A DNA stretch of 58,274 nucleotides from Betaproteobacteria bacterium (lineage in GTDB: Bacteria; Pseudomonadota; Gammaproteobacteria; Burkholderiales; Casimicrobiaceae). Position numbers and translations under genes: made by a program. The DNA is taken from assembly GCA_016192065.1 (NCBI GenBank), contig JACPUX010000005.1, forward strand, positions 1-58,274, read 5' to 3'. The notes below the pieces were generated by a model, which did not search any database, was not told the origin of the DNA, and was given only the letters and a program-made list of their open reading frames with translations. Below are positions 26,204 to 34,412 of the stretch, piece by piece. Position 1 is the first letter of the stretch; every line of letters starts with the position of its first letter.

Positions 26204-28542
26204 TAGTTTACGTTTTCGGCGCTGGGCAGGGGTGGCGCGTGGGCGTCCACATCCTCGCTGCGCAGGGGCCAAACACTCTTCCCCTGGGTGAGCCAGGCGG
26301 CGATGGCCCGCGCGCCGCGGCGGCCCGCGGCCATCGCCAAAATGACCGTGGCGCCGCCGGTGACGATGTCGCCGCCGGCGAATACGCCGGGCAGATTGGT
26401 GGCTTGCGTCGCGTCATCGGCGACGATATAGCCGCGCTTGTTGAGTTCCAGGCCCTTGGTCGATTGGCTGACGATGGGGTTCGCTTTGGTGCCCAGGGCG
26501 TAGATCACCGTGTCGCAGGGGAACTCGACGAATTCGCCCAGCGGAATTGGGCTTCGGCGCCCGCGCTCATCGGGTTCGCCGAGTTTCATCTTCTCCGCCT
26601 TGAGGCCGCGCACGTCGCCGGCGTCATCGAGTTGCACTTCCACCGGCGCGTGCAGGAAACAGAATTCGATGCCTTCTTCCTTGGCGTGGCGCAGTTCCTC
26701 CACCCGCGCCGGCGCTTCCGCCTCGGAGCGGCGATAGACGCAGCGCACGGTCCCCGCGCCCAGGCGCTTGGCCACGCGCAGGCAATCCATGGCGGTGTTG
26801 CCCGCCCCGATCACCACCACACTCTGGCCCTTGCTGATGGGCGTGTCTTCGTAGGGAAAGCGGTCGCCACCCATGAGATTGACGCGGGTGAGGAATTCAT
26901 TGGCTGAATAAACCTGGCCCGCGAACTCGCCCGGTATGCCCAGGAAAGCGGGTGCCCCCGCGCCGGCAGCGACGAACACCGCATCGAAGCCCATGTCACC
27001 GGTGAGCTGGGCCACGGTAAAGGTTTTGCCGATGACTTTGTTGGTTTGGAATTGCACGCCGGCATCGCGCAACTGATTCACTTCGCGATCGATGATCTCG
27101 CGCGGCAGACGGAAAGAAGGGATGCCATAGCGCAATACTCCGCCCACCACGTGCAGCGCCTCGTACACCGTGACCTCGCAGCCGTATTTCACCAGGTCGG
27201 CCGCGGCCGCCAAGCCCCCCGGGCCGGAGCCGACGATGGCCACGCGCCCCAGGCGCTTTTCGATTTGCGGTTTCTTGGGCGGGCGCTGCGCGGCGTTGTC
27301 ACCGACAAACCGCTCCAAGCGGCCGATCGCCACCGGCTCCTTCTTCGCTTTGATCAGCACACATTGCGCTTCACATTGACTTTCCTGGGGGCAGACCCGG
27401 CCGCAGACCGAAGGGAAGGGGCTGGAATCGTAAATCGCGTCGACCGCGTTTTCCAGGTCGCGCACCAAGAGGTGCCGAATGAAGCGCGGAATGTCGATGC
27501 GTACCGGGCAGCCTTCGATGCAAGTCGGCTTGATACATTGCACGCAGCGTTCCGCTTCGCGCAGGGCGGCTTCCCAGGCGTAACCGAGGTTCACTTCGTC
27601 GAAGCTCGCGGCGCGCTCTTCGGCGTCGCGCTCGGGCATCTTCACTTGATGGGGCTCGACCGCGCTGTATTTTTTGTAGGTGCGCTTGCCTTCGATCAGC
27701 AGCTTTTGCTCCAGGCTGCACACATGATCGAAGTCTTCGTTGGCCTGTGTTTCCTGCTTCTTGAAGCGCTTCTGCCGGGCGTTGAGTTCCTTGAAATCGA
27801 CGAGGTGGGCGTCGAAGTCAGGCCCATCGACGCAGGCGAACTTGATCTCGCCACCCACCGTGACTCGGCAGGAGCCGCACATGCCGGTGCCATCGACCAT
27901 AATGGTGTTGAGCGAAACCATGGTCTTCACGCCGTAGGGACGCGAGGTCTCGGCGCAGGCCTGCATCATCGGCATGGGGCCGATGGCGACGATGAGATCC
28001 GGCTTCTCGCGGTCGAGCACATCCTTCAGAGCGGCGTTGACGAACCCCGGTCGTCCGGCACTGCCATCATCGGTGCAAAGGATCAATTCGTCGCTGAAGG
28101 CGGCGAGTTTGTCGTCCCAGAAAATCAGATCGGCATTGCGAAAGCCGACGATGCAGGTGGTGCGGTTGCCTGCCTCTTTGAAGGCGCGCAACTGCGGAAA
28201 AATTGGCGCCACCCCAAGGCCACCGCCCACCAGCACCACATGGCCCACGCGGTCGATGTGCTGCGGCAAACCCAAAGGACCGACGAAATCTGCGAACTCC
28301 TGGCCTTCCTGGAAGGCGTCGCGCATCTCGCGGGTAGTTTTGCCCAGCGCTTGTACCACGATGGTGACCGTGCCGCGCTCGCGATCGAAATCGGCCACGG
28401 TGAGCGGAATGCGCTCGCCGTGCTCATCCAGGCGCAGCATTACGAAGTGTCCGGGCATTGCGGCTTGCGCCACGTCTGGCGCTTCCACTTCCCAAAGGAA
28501 GGTCTGGGGCGAGTACTGCTCTCTGCGGGCGATTCGAAACAT
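26203..28542 (-). CDS. Fused NfnA/NfnB-type NAD(P)H flavoprotein oxidoreductase
   Basis: One 779-residue chain combines two usually separate subunits. Residues 1 to about 280 are an NfnA/SudB-like FNR domain: GHFVMLRLDEHGERIPLTVAD, VGGGLGVAPIFPQL and a [2Fe-2S] site around CGSCRV. From about 330 it is NfnB/GltD-like: CVQCIKPTCIEGC and CGRVCPQESQCEAQC for [4Fe-4S] clusters, FAD-binding GSGPGGLAAAADL and NADPH-binding GAGNTAM. Relatives exchange electrons between NADH, NADPH and ferredoxin, in some cases by bifurcation, or act as sulfide dehydrogenase. ATG 28542 has AGGA upstream; the longer frame to 28689 was rejected. Confidence 0.85.
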   Translation of the reverse strand: MFRIARREQYSPQTFLWEVEAPDVAQAAMPGHFVMLRLDEHGERIPLTVADFDRERGTVTIVVQALGKTTREMRDAFQEGQEFADFVGPLGLPQHIDRVGHVVLVGGGLGVAPIFPQLRAFKEAGNRTTCIVGFRNADLIFWDDKLAAFSDELILCTDDGSAGRPGFVNAALKDVLDREKPDLIVAIGPMPMMQACAETSRPYGVKTMVSLNTIMVDGTGMCGSCRVTVGGEIKFACVDGPDFDAHLVDFKELNARQKRFKKQETQANEDFDHVCSLEQKLLIEGKRTYKKYSAVEPHQVKMPERDAEERAASFDEVNLGYAWEAALREAERCVQCIKPTCIEGCPVRIDIPRFIRHLLVRDLENAVDAIYDSSPFPSVCGRVCPQESQCEAQCVLIKAKKEPVAIGRLERFVGDNAAQRPPKKPQIEKRLGRVAIVGSGPGGLAAAADLVKYGCEVTVYEALHVVGGVLRYGIPSFRLPREIIDREVNQLRDAGVQFQTNKVIGKTFTVAQLTGDMGFDAVFVAAGAGAPAFLGIPGEFAGQVYSANEFLTRVNLMGGDRFPYEDTPISKGQSVVVIGAGNTAMDCLRVAKRLGAGTVRCVYRRSEAEAPARVEELRHAKEEGIEFCFLHAPVEVQLDDAGDVRGLKAEKMKLGEPDERGRRSPIPLGEFVEFPCDTVIYALGTKANPIVSQSTKGLELNKRGYIVADDATQATNLPGVFAGGDIVTGGATVILAMAAGRRGARAIAAWLTQGKSVWPLRSEDVDAHAPPLPSAENVN

Positions 28543-28878
28543 GGCGATTCCTGTCAGTCGCGATAGCTGGGCGAGGCGGGCGGGGCTTCGCCAGTGAAAG
28601 CCGGGCGATGCAAGGAACGGATGCAAGAGGGAAGCAGCACGTTCAGTCCTCCTCGTCGTTAAAGTGGTATTCCGGTACGAAAATACCAAAATAGCTGGCG
28701 GACGACAAGCAAGCGATTCGGGATTGCTTGTCCGGCGTCAAGACCGCGGGGTTCCGCGATCTTGCGGCAAATACCTTAGCACGCTCGGGCCGAAGGCGCA
28801 GCCAAAAGCCAGGGCGCACGTCGCCATGGGCGTCGGGTATCGGTTATGCTCGCGGCCATTGCCTTGGGGGGAACCACC
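28543..28878. other. Divergent intergenic region with an inverted repeat
   Basis: No gene is supported. GACAAGCAA (28704-28712) and TTGCTTGTC (28724-28732) form a perfect 9-bp stem with an 11-base loop, between the divergent flavoprotein and M20 peptidase genes. This could be an operator. Confidence 0.45.
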
Positions 28879-30348
28879 ATGTTGAAGAAGATGGCCTATG
28901 GAGCGTTGGCGCTGGTGCTTGCGCTGATCCTGATGATCGGTGTCAACACCCTGCGCCACGGCTCGCGCCAAATGGTCGTGCCGCCCGCGCCGCTGCTCTC
29001 CTTGGACACCGACGCCGCAGCCCAGCGCCTTGCTGCGGCGGTGCGGTTGCGCACCGTGTCTCACGATGGACAAGATGGCGCGAGCGCGGCGGAATTCCAG
29101 AAACTCCATGTTCTGCTGGAGAAGTCTTTTCCGAGGGTGCATGCGGGCCTCAGGCGCGAAGTCGTGGGCGGGCACAGCCTCCTTTACACCTGGCCGGGCA
29201 GCGACCCGAAGGCCAAGCCCATTTTGCTCATGGCCCACCAGGACGTGGTGCCCATCGCGCCCGGAACGGAAAAAGACTGGCAGGCCGATCCCTTCGGCGG
29301 CGAAATCCGCGATGGCTTCATTTGGGGGCGCGGCGCCTGGGACGACAAGGCCAACCTCGTCGGCATCTTCGAAGCGGTGGAAATGCTGCTCGCTGCGGGT
29401 CACCAGCCACGGCAAACCGTTTACATCGCCTCCGGGCACGACGAAGAAATCGGCGGTGAGTCCGGCGCCATGGCCATCGTCGCCCTTCTGAAGGAACGTG
29501 GCGTGAGACTCGACTTCGTGCTCGACGAGGGCCTCCTGATCACCGAGGGCGTGCTCAAAGGACTCGATGCCCCAGTGGCGCTGATCGGCACCGCGGAGAA
29601 AGGTTATCTCACCCTCGCGCTCACCGCCACGGCGACCCCGGGGCACTCCTCCATGCCGGGGCCGGAAACCGCCATCGGCATGTTGTCCGCCGCGCTCACG
29701 CGCCTGGAAGAGCGGCAGATGCCGGCAGCCTTTCGCGGCGTGGCGCAGGAGCTTTTCGACACCATCGCGCCGGAAATGACGGGCTTGAACCGGGTGCTGC
29801 TCTCCAACCTCTGGCTCTTCGGCCCCGTGGTCAAGGCGCAACTGGAAAGGAGTGCCAGCACCAACGCCATGTTGCGCACCACCACCGCGCTCACCGTGGT
29901 CCAGGCGGGGAACAAGGAGAACGTGCTGCCCGGCCGCGCCGAGGCGCTGGTCAATTTCCGCTTGTTGCCCGGCGACACCGTGGAAGGTGTCACCGCGCAT
30001 GTGCAAAACGCCACCGCCAACGACAAAATCGCCGTGCGCCGAGCCGGCAAGACCCCGAGCGAGTCTTCACCAATCTCTCCCACGGCGAGTCCGAGCTACC
30101 AGCTCATCAATCGAACCATCCGCGAGCTGTTTCCGGGCACCGTGGTGGCGCCGGGCCTGATGATAGGCGCCACCGACGCGCGGCACTTCCTGGGTATCGC
30201 CGACGCGGTCTATCGCTTTTCGCCAGTGCGCGCGCGGCCCGAAGACCTGCCGCGTTTTCACGGCACCAACGAGCGCATTTCCGTCACCAACTATGGCGAG
30301 CTGATTCGTTTTTATCACCGCCTGATCGCAAACGCGGCGGCGAAGTGA
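28879..30348 (+). CDS. M20-family metallopeptidase, membrane-anchored
   Basis: A 489-residue M20 peptidase close in plan to carboxypeptidase S. An N-terminal hydrophobic segment (about 5-24) anchors or exports it. Metal and catalytic motifs are LLMAHQDVVPI, GRGAWDDK and ASGHDEEIGGESGA; the dimerisation domain contains TPGHSSMPG, and HGTNERI near the end supplies the late His ligand. It likely hydrolyses peptides or N-acyl amino acids; the substrate is unknown. GGGGGG lies upstream of ATG 28879, preferred over ATG 28846. It converges on the hydrolase gene with a 16-base gap. Confidence 0.88.
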   Translation: MLKKMAYGALALVLALILMIGVNTLRHGSRQMVVPPAPLLSLDTDAAAQRLAAAVRLRTVSHDGQDGASAAEFQKLHVLLEKSFPRVHAGLRREVVGGHSLLYTWPGSDPKAKPILLMAHQDVVPIAPGTEKDWQADPFGGEIRDGFIWGRGAWDDKANLVGIFEAVEMLLAAGHQPRQTVYIASGHDEEIGGESGAMAIVALLKERGVRLDFVLDEGLLITEGVLKGLDAPVALIGTAEKGYLTLALTATATPGHSSMPGPETAIGMLSAALTRLEERQMPAAFRGVAQELFDTIAPEMTGLNRVLLSNLWLFGPVVKAQLERSASTNAMLRTTTALTVVQAGNKENVLPGRAEALVNFRLLPGDTVEGVTAHVQNATANDKIAVRRAGKTPSESSPISPTASPSYQLINRTIRELFPGTVVAPGLMIGATDARHFLGIADAVYRFSPVRARPEDLPRFHGTNERISVTNYGELIRFYHRLIANAAAK

Positions 30349-30364
30349 AGGGCAGAGCTTAGGC

Positions 30365-31330
30365 CTACTTGATACCCGAATCGCGCAGGAAGTCCATGAT
30401 CGCTGGCACCAGGCCAGGCGCCAGTGGCAGCGTCGGATCGGAGTAAGACGCGAGCTGTAGCGCACGCTCGGCAGGGACCAGCTTTAGGATGTGATTCATG
30501 CCGGGCAGCAAGACTTGCCGCGCATCAGGACGCGCGGCAAAGAGCCGTCCAGCATCCTCGAATTTCACCTGGATGTCGGTCTCGCCCTGAACGATGAGCG
30601 TGGGGATGCGCAAAGCCGCCAGTTCGCGGGCCGGGTCGTGTCGGATGAGCGAAATCAGGTAGGGCTGAACGCTCGTGCGAAAGAGCGCGGCCAGCTCCTT
30701 GGGGACGTCCTCCGTCGTGCGCCCCGCTTCGAGCTCACCCATGATGCCTTCGCTCTTCTGCGCCAGCACCTCAGGCAGCCGACCGCGCACCTGCTCCCGC
30801 AGCACCGCGAAGAAGCCGCGCCCGGCCCCCGCGAGCAGAACCAAGGCGTCGGCACCGGCTTCGCGCGCGGCCAGCGTGCCAATCAGGGCGCCCTCGCTGT
30901 GCCCGACCACCACAATGCGGGAGAAGCGCGCATCGGCGCGCAGCCAGGCGACCCATCGCTCGGCATCGTCAACCAGATGCCCGAAACGCAGCTTGGATTC
31001 ACGGAGCGCAGCGCCGGAACTGCCTCCCAGACCGCGCTTGTCGTAACGCAAGCTAGCAATGCCTTCCCCGGCCAGCGCTTCGGCCAGAAGGCGCAGACTG
31101 TCGTTCTTACCTGGCAGCAGGCCGGAATTTCCATCGCGGTCGGTCGGGCCTGAACCGGCGATCACCAGCGCTACCGGGGTTCGGCTCGGCGATTGCGGAA
31201 CCAGGAGGGTGCCCGCGAGGCGGCCGGTGGGGGTTTCGAGGCCAACCTCGCTGGCGCTTTGCGCCGTGCCCGACAGCGGGAAGGCGAGCGCGAGCAGCCA
31301 GAACAAGAGCGAATCTAGACCCTGGCGCAT
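30365..31330 (-). CDS. Secreted alpha/beta hydrolase
   Basis: A 321-residue serine hydrolase with a signal peptide (about 1-23, MRQGLDSLLFWLLALAFPLS). GSGPTDRDGN supplies the oxyanion region; GHSEGA is the nucleophile elbow; ETDIQV carries the acid and GMNHILK the His. It resembles the periplasmic YqiA/Yju3-like family annotated as alpha/beta fold hydrolase or S9-type peptidase. The substrate is unknown. ATG 31330 was chosen because the signal peptide then sits at the N-terminus; the frame runs open to 31552. Confidence 0.85.
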   Translation of the reverse strand: MRQGLDSLLFWLLALAFPLSGTAQSASEVGLETPTGRLAGTLLVPQSPSRTPVALVIAGSGPTDRDGNSGLLPGKNDSLRLLAEALAGEGIASLRYDKRGLGGSSGAALRESKLRFGHLVDDAERWVAWLRADARFSRIVVVGHSEGALIGTLAAREAGADALVLLAGAGRGFFAVLREQVRGRLPEVLAQKSEGIMGELEAGRTTEDVPKELAALFRTSVQPYLISLIRHDPARELAALRIPTLIVQGETDIQVKFEDAGRLFAARPDARQVLLPGMNHILKLVPAERALQLASYSDPTLPLAPGLVPAIMDFLRDSGIK

Positions 31331-31388
31331 GGCCCGACCCCCACCGCAATACCTGCGCGCGGAGTTGGTTTGCCCCACGCCGGCGCGA

Positions 31389-31982
31389 TCAGTGCGCAAG
31401 ACACCACGCCAGCGCATCTTCCAGCCGGTCATCACCCCAAAAAAGTTCGCTGCCACAAACGAAAGTCGGCGAGCCGAATAAACCAAGCTGGCGAGCGGTA
31501 TCGGTTTCGGCGAGGTACTGCTCGCGCACCGTGGTCTCGTCCGCCGCGGCAATCACGCTTTGCGGATCTTTGCCCAGCTCCGCAAGAAGCGCGGCCAGTG
31601 CCGCCTGCTCGCCTGGGTCCTGGCCTTCCAGAAACCAGGTGCGATAGGCGGCGCGCGTGAACTGCGGGCACCAGCCTTCCATGGCCGCCAGCGTGGCGAC
31701 GCGGTTGGCCCGCTCCTCGGCATCAATGGGATATTTCGGCACGTCCCTCCAGTCCAGGCCATGCCGTTCGGCACGCCGCTCCACGTCGCGCCACATGTAT
31801 TTGAGCTTCAGAGGCTTGCTCGAGAAGGGAATGTTCTCCTGTTCGCGCATCAAGGTGCGCACGCTGAACGGGCGCCAGTTGAGGCTCACCCCGGCCTGCC
31901 GCGCCAGCTCCTCGGCACGCATCACGGCGAGGTAAGTGTAGGTGCTGCCGATGAAGTAGAAGAAGTCGAGCTGTTTCGACAT
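31389..31982 (-). CDS. 2-hydroxychromene-2-carboxylate isomerase-like (DsbA/GST-kappa fold)
   Basis: A 197-residue DsbA-fold protein without a CxxC motif. The N-terminal FFYFIGSTYTYLA matches the HCCA isomerase active-site region, with Ser13 in the glutathione-contacting position. Other family features are WRPFSVRTLMRE, a KYMWRDVERRAERHG helix and FGSPTFVCGSELFWGDDRL near the end. NahD-type enzymes use glutathione in naphthalene breakdown, but no aromatic-degradation genes are nearby, so another isomerase or glutathione-linked role is equally possible. Confidence 0.83.
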   Translation of the reverse strand: MSKQLDFFYFIGSTYTYLAVMRAEELARQAGVSLNWRPFSVRTLMREQENIPFSSKPLKLKYMWRDVERRAERHGLDWRDVPKYPIDAEERANRVATLAAMEGWCPQFTRAAYRTWFLEGQDPGEQAALAALLAELGKDPQSVIAAADETTVREQYLAETDTARQLGLFGSPTFVCGSELFWGDDRLEDALAWCLAH

Positions 31983-32311
31983 GTTTTGGAGCCCCTACGC
32001 GCCACGAGGCCCAAACTCTAGCACCAAGTCGCCGCAGCCGGAACTCTCGTACAATGCGGCGCATGACAATCGCGCCGCACCGACACCGGAATGATCAGGC
32101 TAGTGCTCTTGCGCTGCCAGCTTCAGACAGCGAGGATTGGGAGGTGGTGTTCGGTGAAATTGGCCTGAGCGGGCCAGCCAGTTAAGTTCTTTGATCTGGA
32201 ATTTCGTGCACACGGCGCTTTTCGATCCTGCCGCCGCTCGCCATCGATTGCTCCAACGCCAAGGGGCGGCAGGCCGATCCGAGCGCCTACCTGACGGGCA
32301 CGGACAAGACG
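31983..32311. other. Intergenic region with a -10-like TACAAT
   Basis: TACAAT at 32050-32055 is a good betaproteobacterial -10 element for rightward transcription, 8 bases before the ATG of a 40-codon frame (32063-32185). No matching -35 was found. The rest of the stretch shows nothing recognisable. Confidence 0.35.
32063..32185 (+). CDS. Possible 40-residue protein
   Basis: A short frame, MTIAPHRHRN onward with an acidic centre (SDSEDWEVV), ending in TAA. The only support is the TACAAT just upstream; there is no ribosome-binding site, so it would be leaderless. No homology is recognised. Confidence 0.2.
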   Translation: MTIAPHRHRNDQASALALPASDSEDWEVVFGEIGLSGPAS

Positions 32312-32473
32312 CTATGGCTCAAGCCACGCGAGGACCAGCGGCCCGAGGATTGCGGCAAGAGCGCCCATAAGCAACAGAAGTAGTGGAGTTCCCGCCATCC
32401 ATCGCCCTTCGGTTCGGAAATGGCCGGAAATACCCGCGCCACGCGGATGCGGATGATCGCGTGTTTCAGTCAT
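32312..32473 (-). CDS. Small single-pass membrane protein
   Basis: A 53-residue product with a charged, His-rich N-terminus (MTETRDHPHPRG), an EGRWMAGTP junction and one clear membrane helix (LLLLLMGALAAILGPLVLAWL) before a two-residue tail. Small proteins of this layout accompany many proteobacterial genes, but I cannot name it. ATG 32473 has only a weak purine stretch upstream. No partner gene is evident. Confidence 0.45.
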   Translation of the reverse strand: MTETRDHPHPRGAGISGHFRTEGRWMAGTPLLLLLMGALAAILGPLVLAWLEP

Positions 32474-32592
32474 GATTCCGTCGACGTGTACTTTCGGCGT
32501 GGCGGTAGGCTGACCAGGTTTAATTCGAGGCTGCTCGCAACGCGCTTCGGTTTCCTGCAACCGTACCCCTCACGCCGAAGGCAACGCACACC

Positions 32593-32916
32593 CTACTGCG
32601 CAATCCCATCCACCCGGTCCAGCCGCAGCACGATTTTGCTGAACTGCTGGCTTTTGAGCTCGACCGCTTCGTTCCCGATCCAGCGCACCACACCGCCGCC
32701 TAGGGTTTGGCCGTTGACGTAAAAAGTGAGGCCGCGTTTTTCTTTGAGGCTCCAGTCGATCATTTCTTTGAAAGCGGCTTGGACGGTATCGCTCATTTTT
32801 TTGCTCTCCATGGCAGGGGACTGGGCGAGCGCCGGGGTGGCGAGCGCCAAAAGGGTGAGGGCGGCGCCTTGCGCCAGAAAATCGCGTCGTTGGGTATCGG
32901 TTGAGTCGTCGTTCAC
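32593..32916 (-). CDS. Small exported protein, probable Tat substrate
   Basis: A 107-residue product beginning at GTG 32916, with AGGAGC 7 bases upstream. The start TQRRDFLAQGAALTLLALATPALA is a twin-arginine signal peptide. The mature part (SLKEKRGLTFYVNGQTLGGGVVRWIG, split by no recognised domain) has a charged helix and then a beta-rich end, somewhat like SH3/Sm folds. The GTG overlaps the stop of the upstream rhodanese gene (GTGA), so it is co-translated with it. Function unknown. Confidence 0.7.
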   Translation of the reverse strand: MNDDSTDTQRRDFLAQGAALTLLALATPALAQSPAMESKKMSDTVQAAFKEMIDWSLKEKRGLTFYVNGQTLGGGVVRWIGNEAVELKSQQFSKIVLRLDRVDGIAQ

Positions 32917-33965
32917 GCTTGCTCCTGGTTGGGATTTTCGGGGTGGCTGGCGGCAACGCCATCGAGGCCGCCGATGAGGCCCGCCACTTCGAGCCCGCGT
33001 TGCGCCAGCAAAAAGGCGGCCGCGGCGGTGCGGTTGCCGGTTTGGCAATAGATGATCCAGGGCCGCTTTTTATCGAGATCATCGGCGCAGCGGCGCAGCA
33101 GCGACAGGGGCAGATTGATCGCGCCCTTGATCGCACCGCGCGCGAATTCGCCGGTGGTGCGCACGTCGATGAGCCCGGTGCCGGCTTTCAGCATCTCCTG
33201 CGCGTAGTCGAGATCGATCCAGCGCACCAGGGGTTGCCCCAGGAGCTTCTCGAAGTCGTCGGCGGAAAGGCGCATCAGTTCGCCCGCTTCCAGGGCGATC
33301 ACGGTGGCATTGCGCGGCAGCTTGGAGATCAGCGCTTCTTCGCCGAAGGCACTGCCGGCGCTCAGTTCCGCCACCGGTACCACTTTGCCGTCGGCGAGCT
33401 TGCGCGTCACCGCCACGCGGCCGGACTTGATGAGGTAATAAGCATCCCCGGCGTCGCCTTGCCGAATGATCACCTGGCGCGGCGCCATGGTCACGGGCTC
33501 CAGGCGCTGGAACAATGCGGCGAGGTTGCCGGCGGGCACTTTCTGGAAACAGGGCTGCTGCATCATGCGGAACACCCAGTCGGTGTCTTCCCCGCCCAGT
33601 TCCTCGACTTCATAAGCGCAGAACTGCTCCATGGTGAGCAGGCGGTCGAGGGTGGCACTGTCGATGCGTGCCACGGTCACCGGCGTTTTCGCCACACCGC
33701 TGAACTGCCGCGGCTTCAGGTGCACCAGGGGGTAGAGCGCGTCGGGACTCTCGGCGGCCAGGGCGCGACGAAAGCCATTGGGGCGCACCAGGCTGATTTC
33801 GCCCTCCAGCAGGTAGATGGAATCGGCGTCGGTGTCTCCGGCCTTGAACAGCACTTCTTCGGGCGCATGGCGAGTGATGCGCGCCTCGCGCAGCAGGGCG
33901 GCGAGGTTCTCCCTGCCCAGGGCATTGAGGGGGATGAGCGCGTGCAGGCGCTCGGGTGGGGTCAT
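32913..33965 (-). CDS. Cyclic-nucleotide-binding/rhodanese fusion protein
   Basis: A 350-residue protein with two cNMP-binding-like domains (about 5-115 and 125-235) and a rhodanese domain (about 255-335). The second cNBD has KSGRVAVTRK and GSAFGEEALISKLPRNATV, where the phosphate-binding cassette normally has GExALL and RxA; Arg is present. The first is more degenerate. The rhodanese loop YCQTGNRT has the catalytic Cys. The combination suggests sulfur transfer or redox sensing controlled by a cyclic nucleotide. It is divergent from, and 450 bases away from, a cNMP-binding GGDEF/EAL gene. Confidence 0.85.
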   Translation of the reverse strand: MTPPERLHALIPLNALGRENLAALLREARITRHAPEEVLFKAGDTDADSIYLLEGEISLVRPNGFRRALAAESPDALYPLVHLKPRQFSGVAKTPVTVARIDSATLDRLLTMEQFCAYEVEELGGEDTDWVFRMMQQPCFQKVPAGNLAALFQRLEPVTMAPRQVIIRQGDAGDAYYLIKSGRVAVTRKLADGKVVPVAELSAGSAFGEEALISKLPRNATVIALEAGELMRLSADDFEKLLGQPLVRWIDLDYAQEMLKAGTGLIDVRTTGEFARGAIKGAINLPLSLLRRCADDLDKKRPWIIYCQTGNRTAAAAFLLAQRGLEVAGLIGGLDGVAASHPENPNQEQA

Positions 33966-34412
33966 GCGTCCTCCGGGTTGGGTCGTCCTACGCCGGCAGA
34001 GCCGGAACCAAAGAAATGACCTCCTGAATGCAGGCCGGCAGGAGATCCCTCAAACGAACCAGTGGAGAAGCCCCCTGGCGACCCCCCAAGACCTGTTCTT
34101 CGATTCATTTGCTGCTCCGACGAGGCAAAAACTCGACACTTGGGTGGCTAGCGCCGACCGCAAGACGTGGGAGTAAGATAGCGCAGGGCCGCGAAAAAGC
34201 CTAGGGGCGTCTGGTTACTAACACCTCAAGTCTTCAGAGCTTTGGAGAAGAGATGATTCGAAGAGCTGGTTTTGGGGGACTTACAAGGGGGCGCGCCTCC
34301 TTATTCGTGGCCGGGGATAAACAAGGAGCTTCTGCCCTTGTTCGTCCGAGGGTTTGTTCGTTGTCTGCCATCGGCAGGCGTTTCTCTTTGGTTCCCGTTT
34401 TGCCGGTTTAGC
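33966..34412. other. Divergent intergenic region between two cNMP-binding proteins
   Basis: No gene is supported, although a frame upstream of 34413 is open to 34272. It should hold promoters for the rhodanese pair (left) and the signalling operon (right). No convincing -35/-10 pair or CRP-type palindrome was found by eye. Confidence 0.4.

Noticed and set aside
34272..34412. N-terminal extension of the cNMP-binding GGDEF/EAL protein
   Set aside because: The 47 extra codons are not part of the domain; ATG 34413 begins directly before the cNMP-binding fold.
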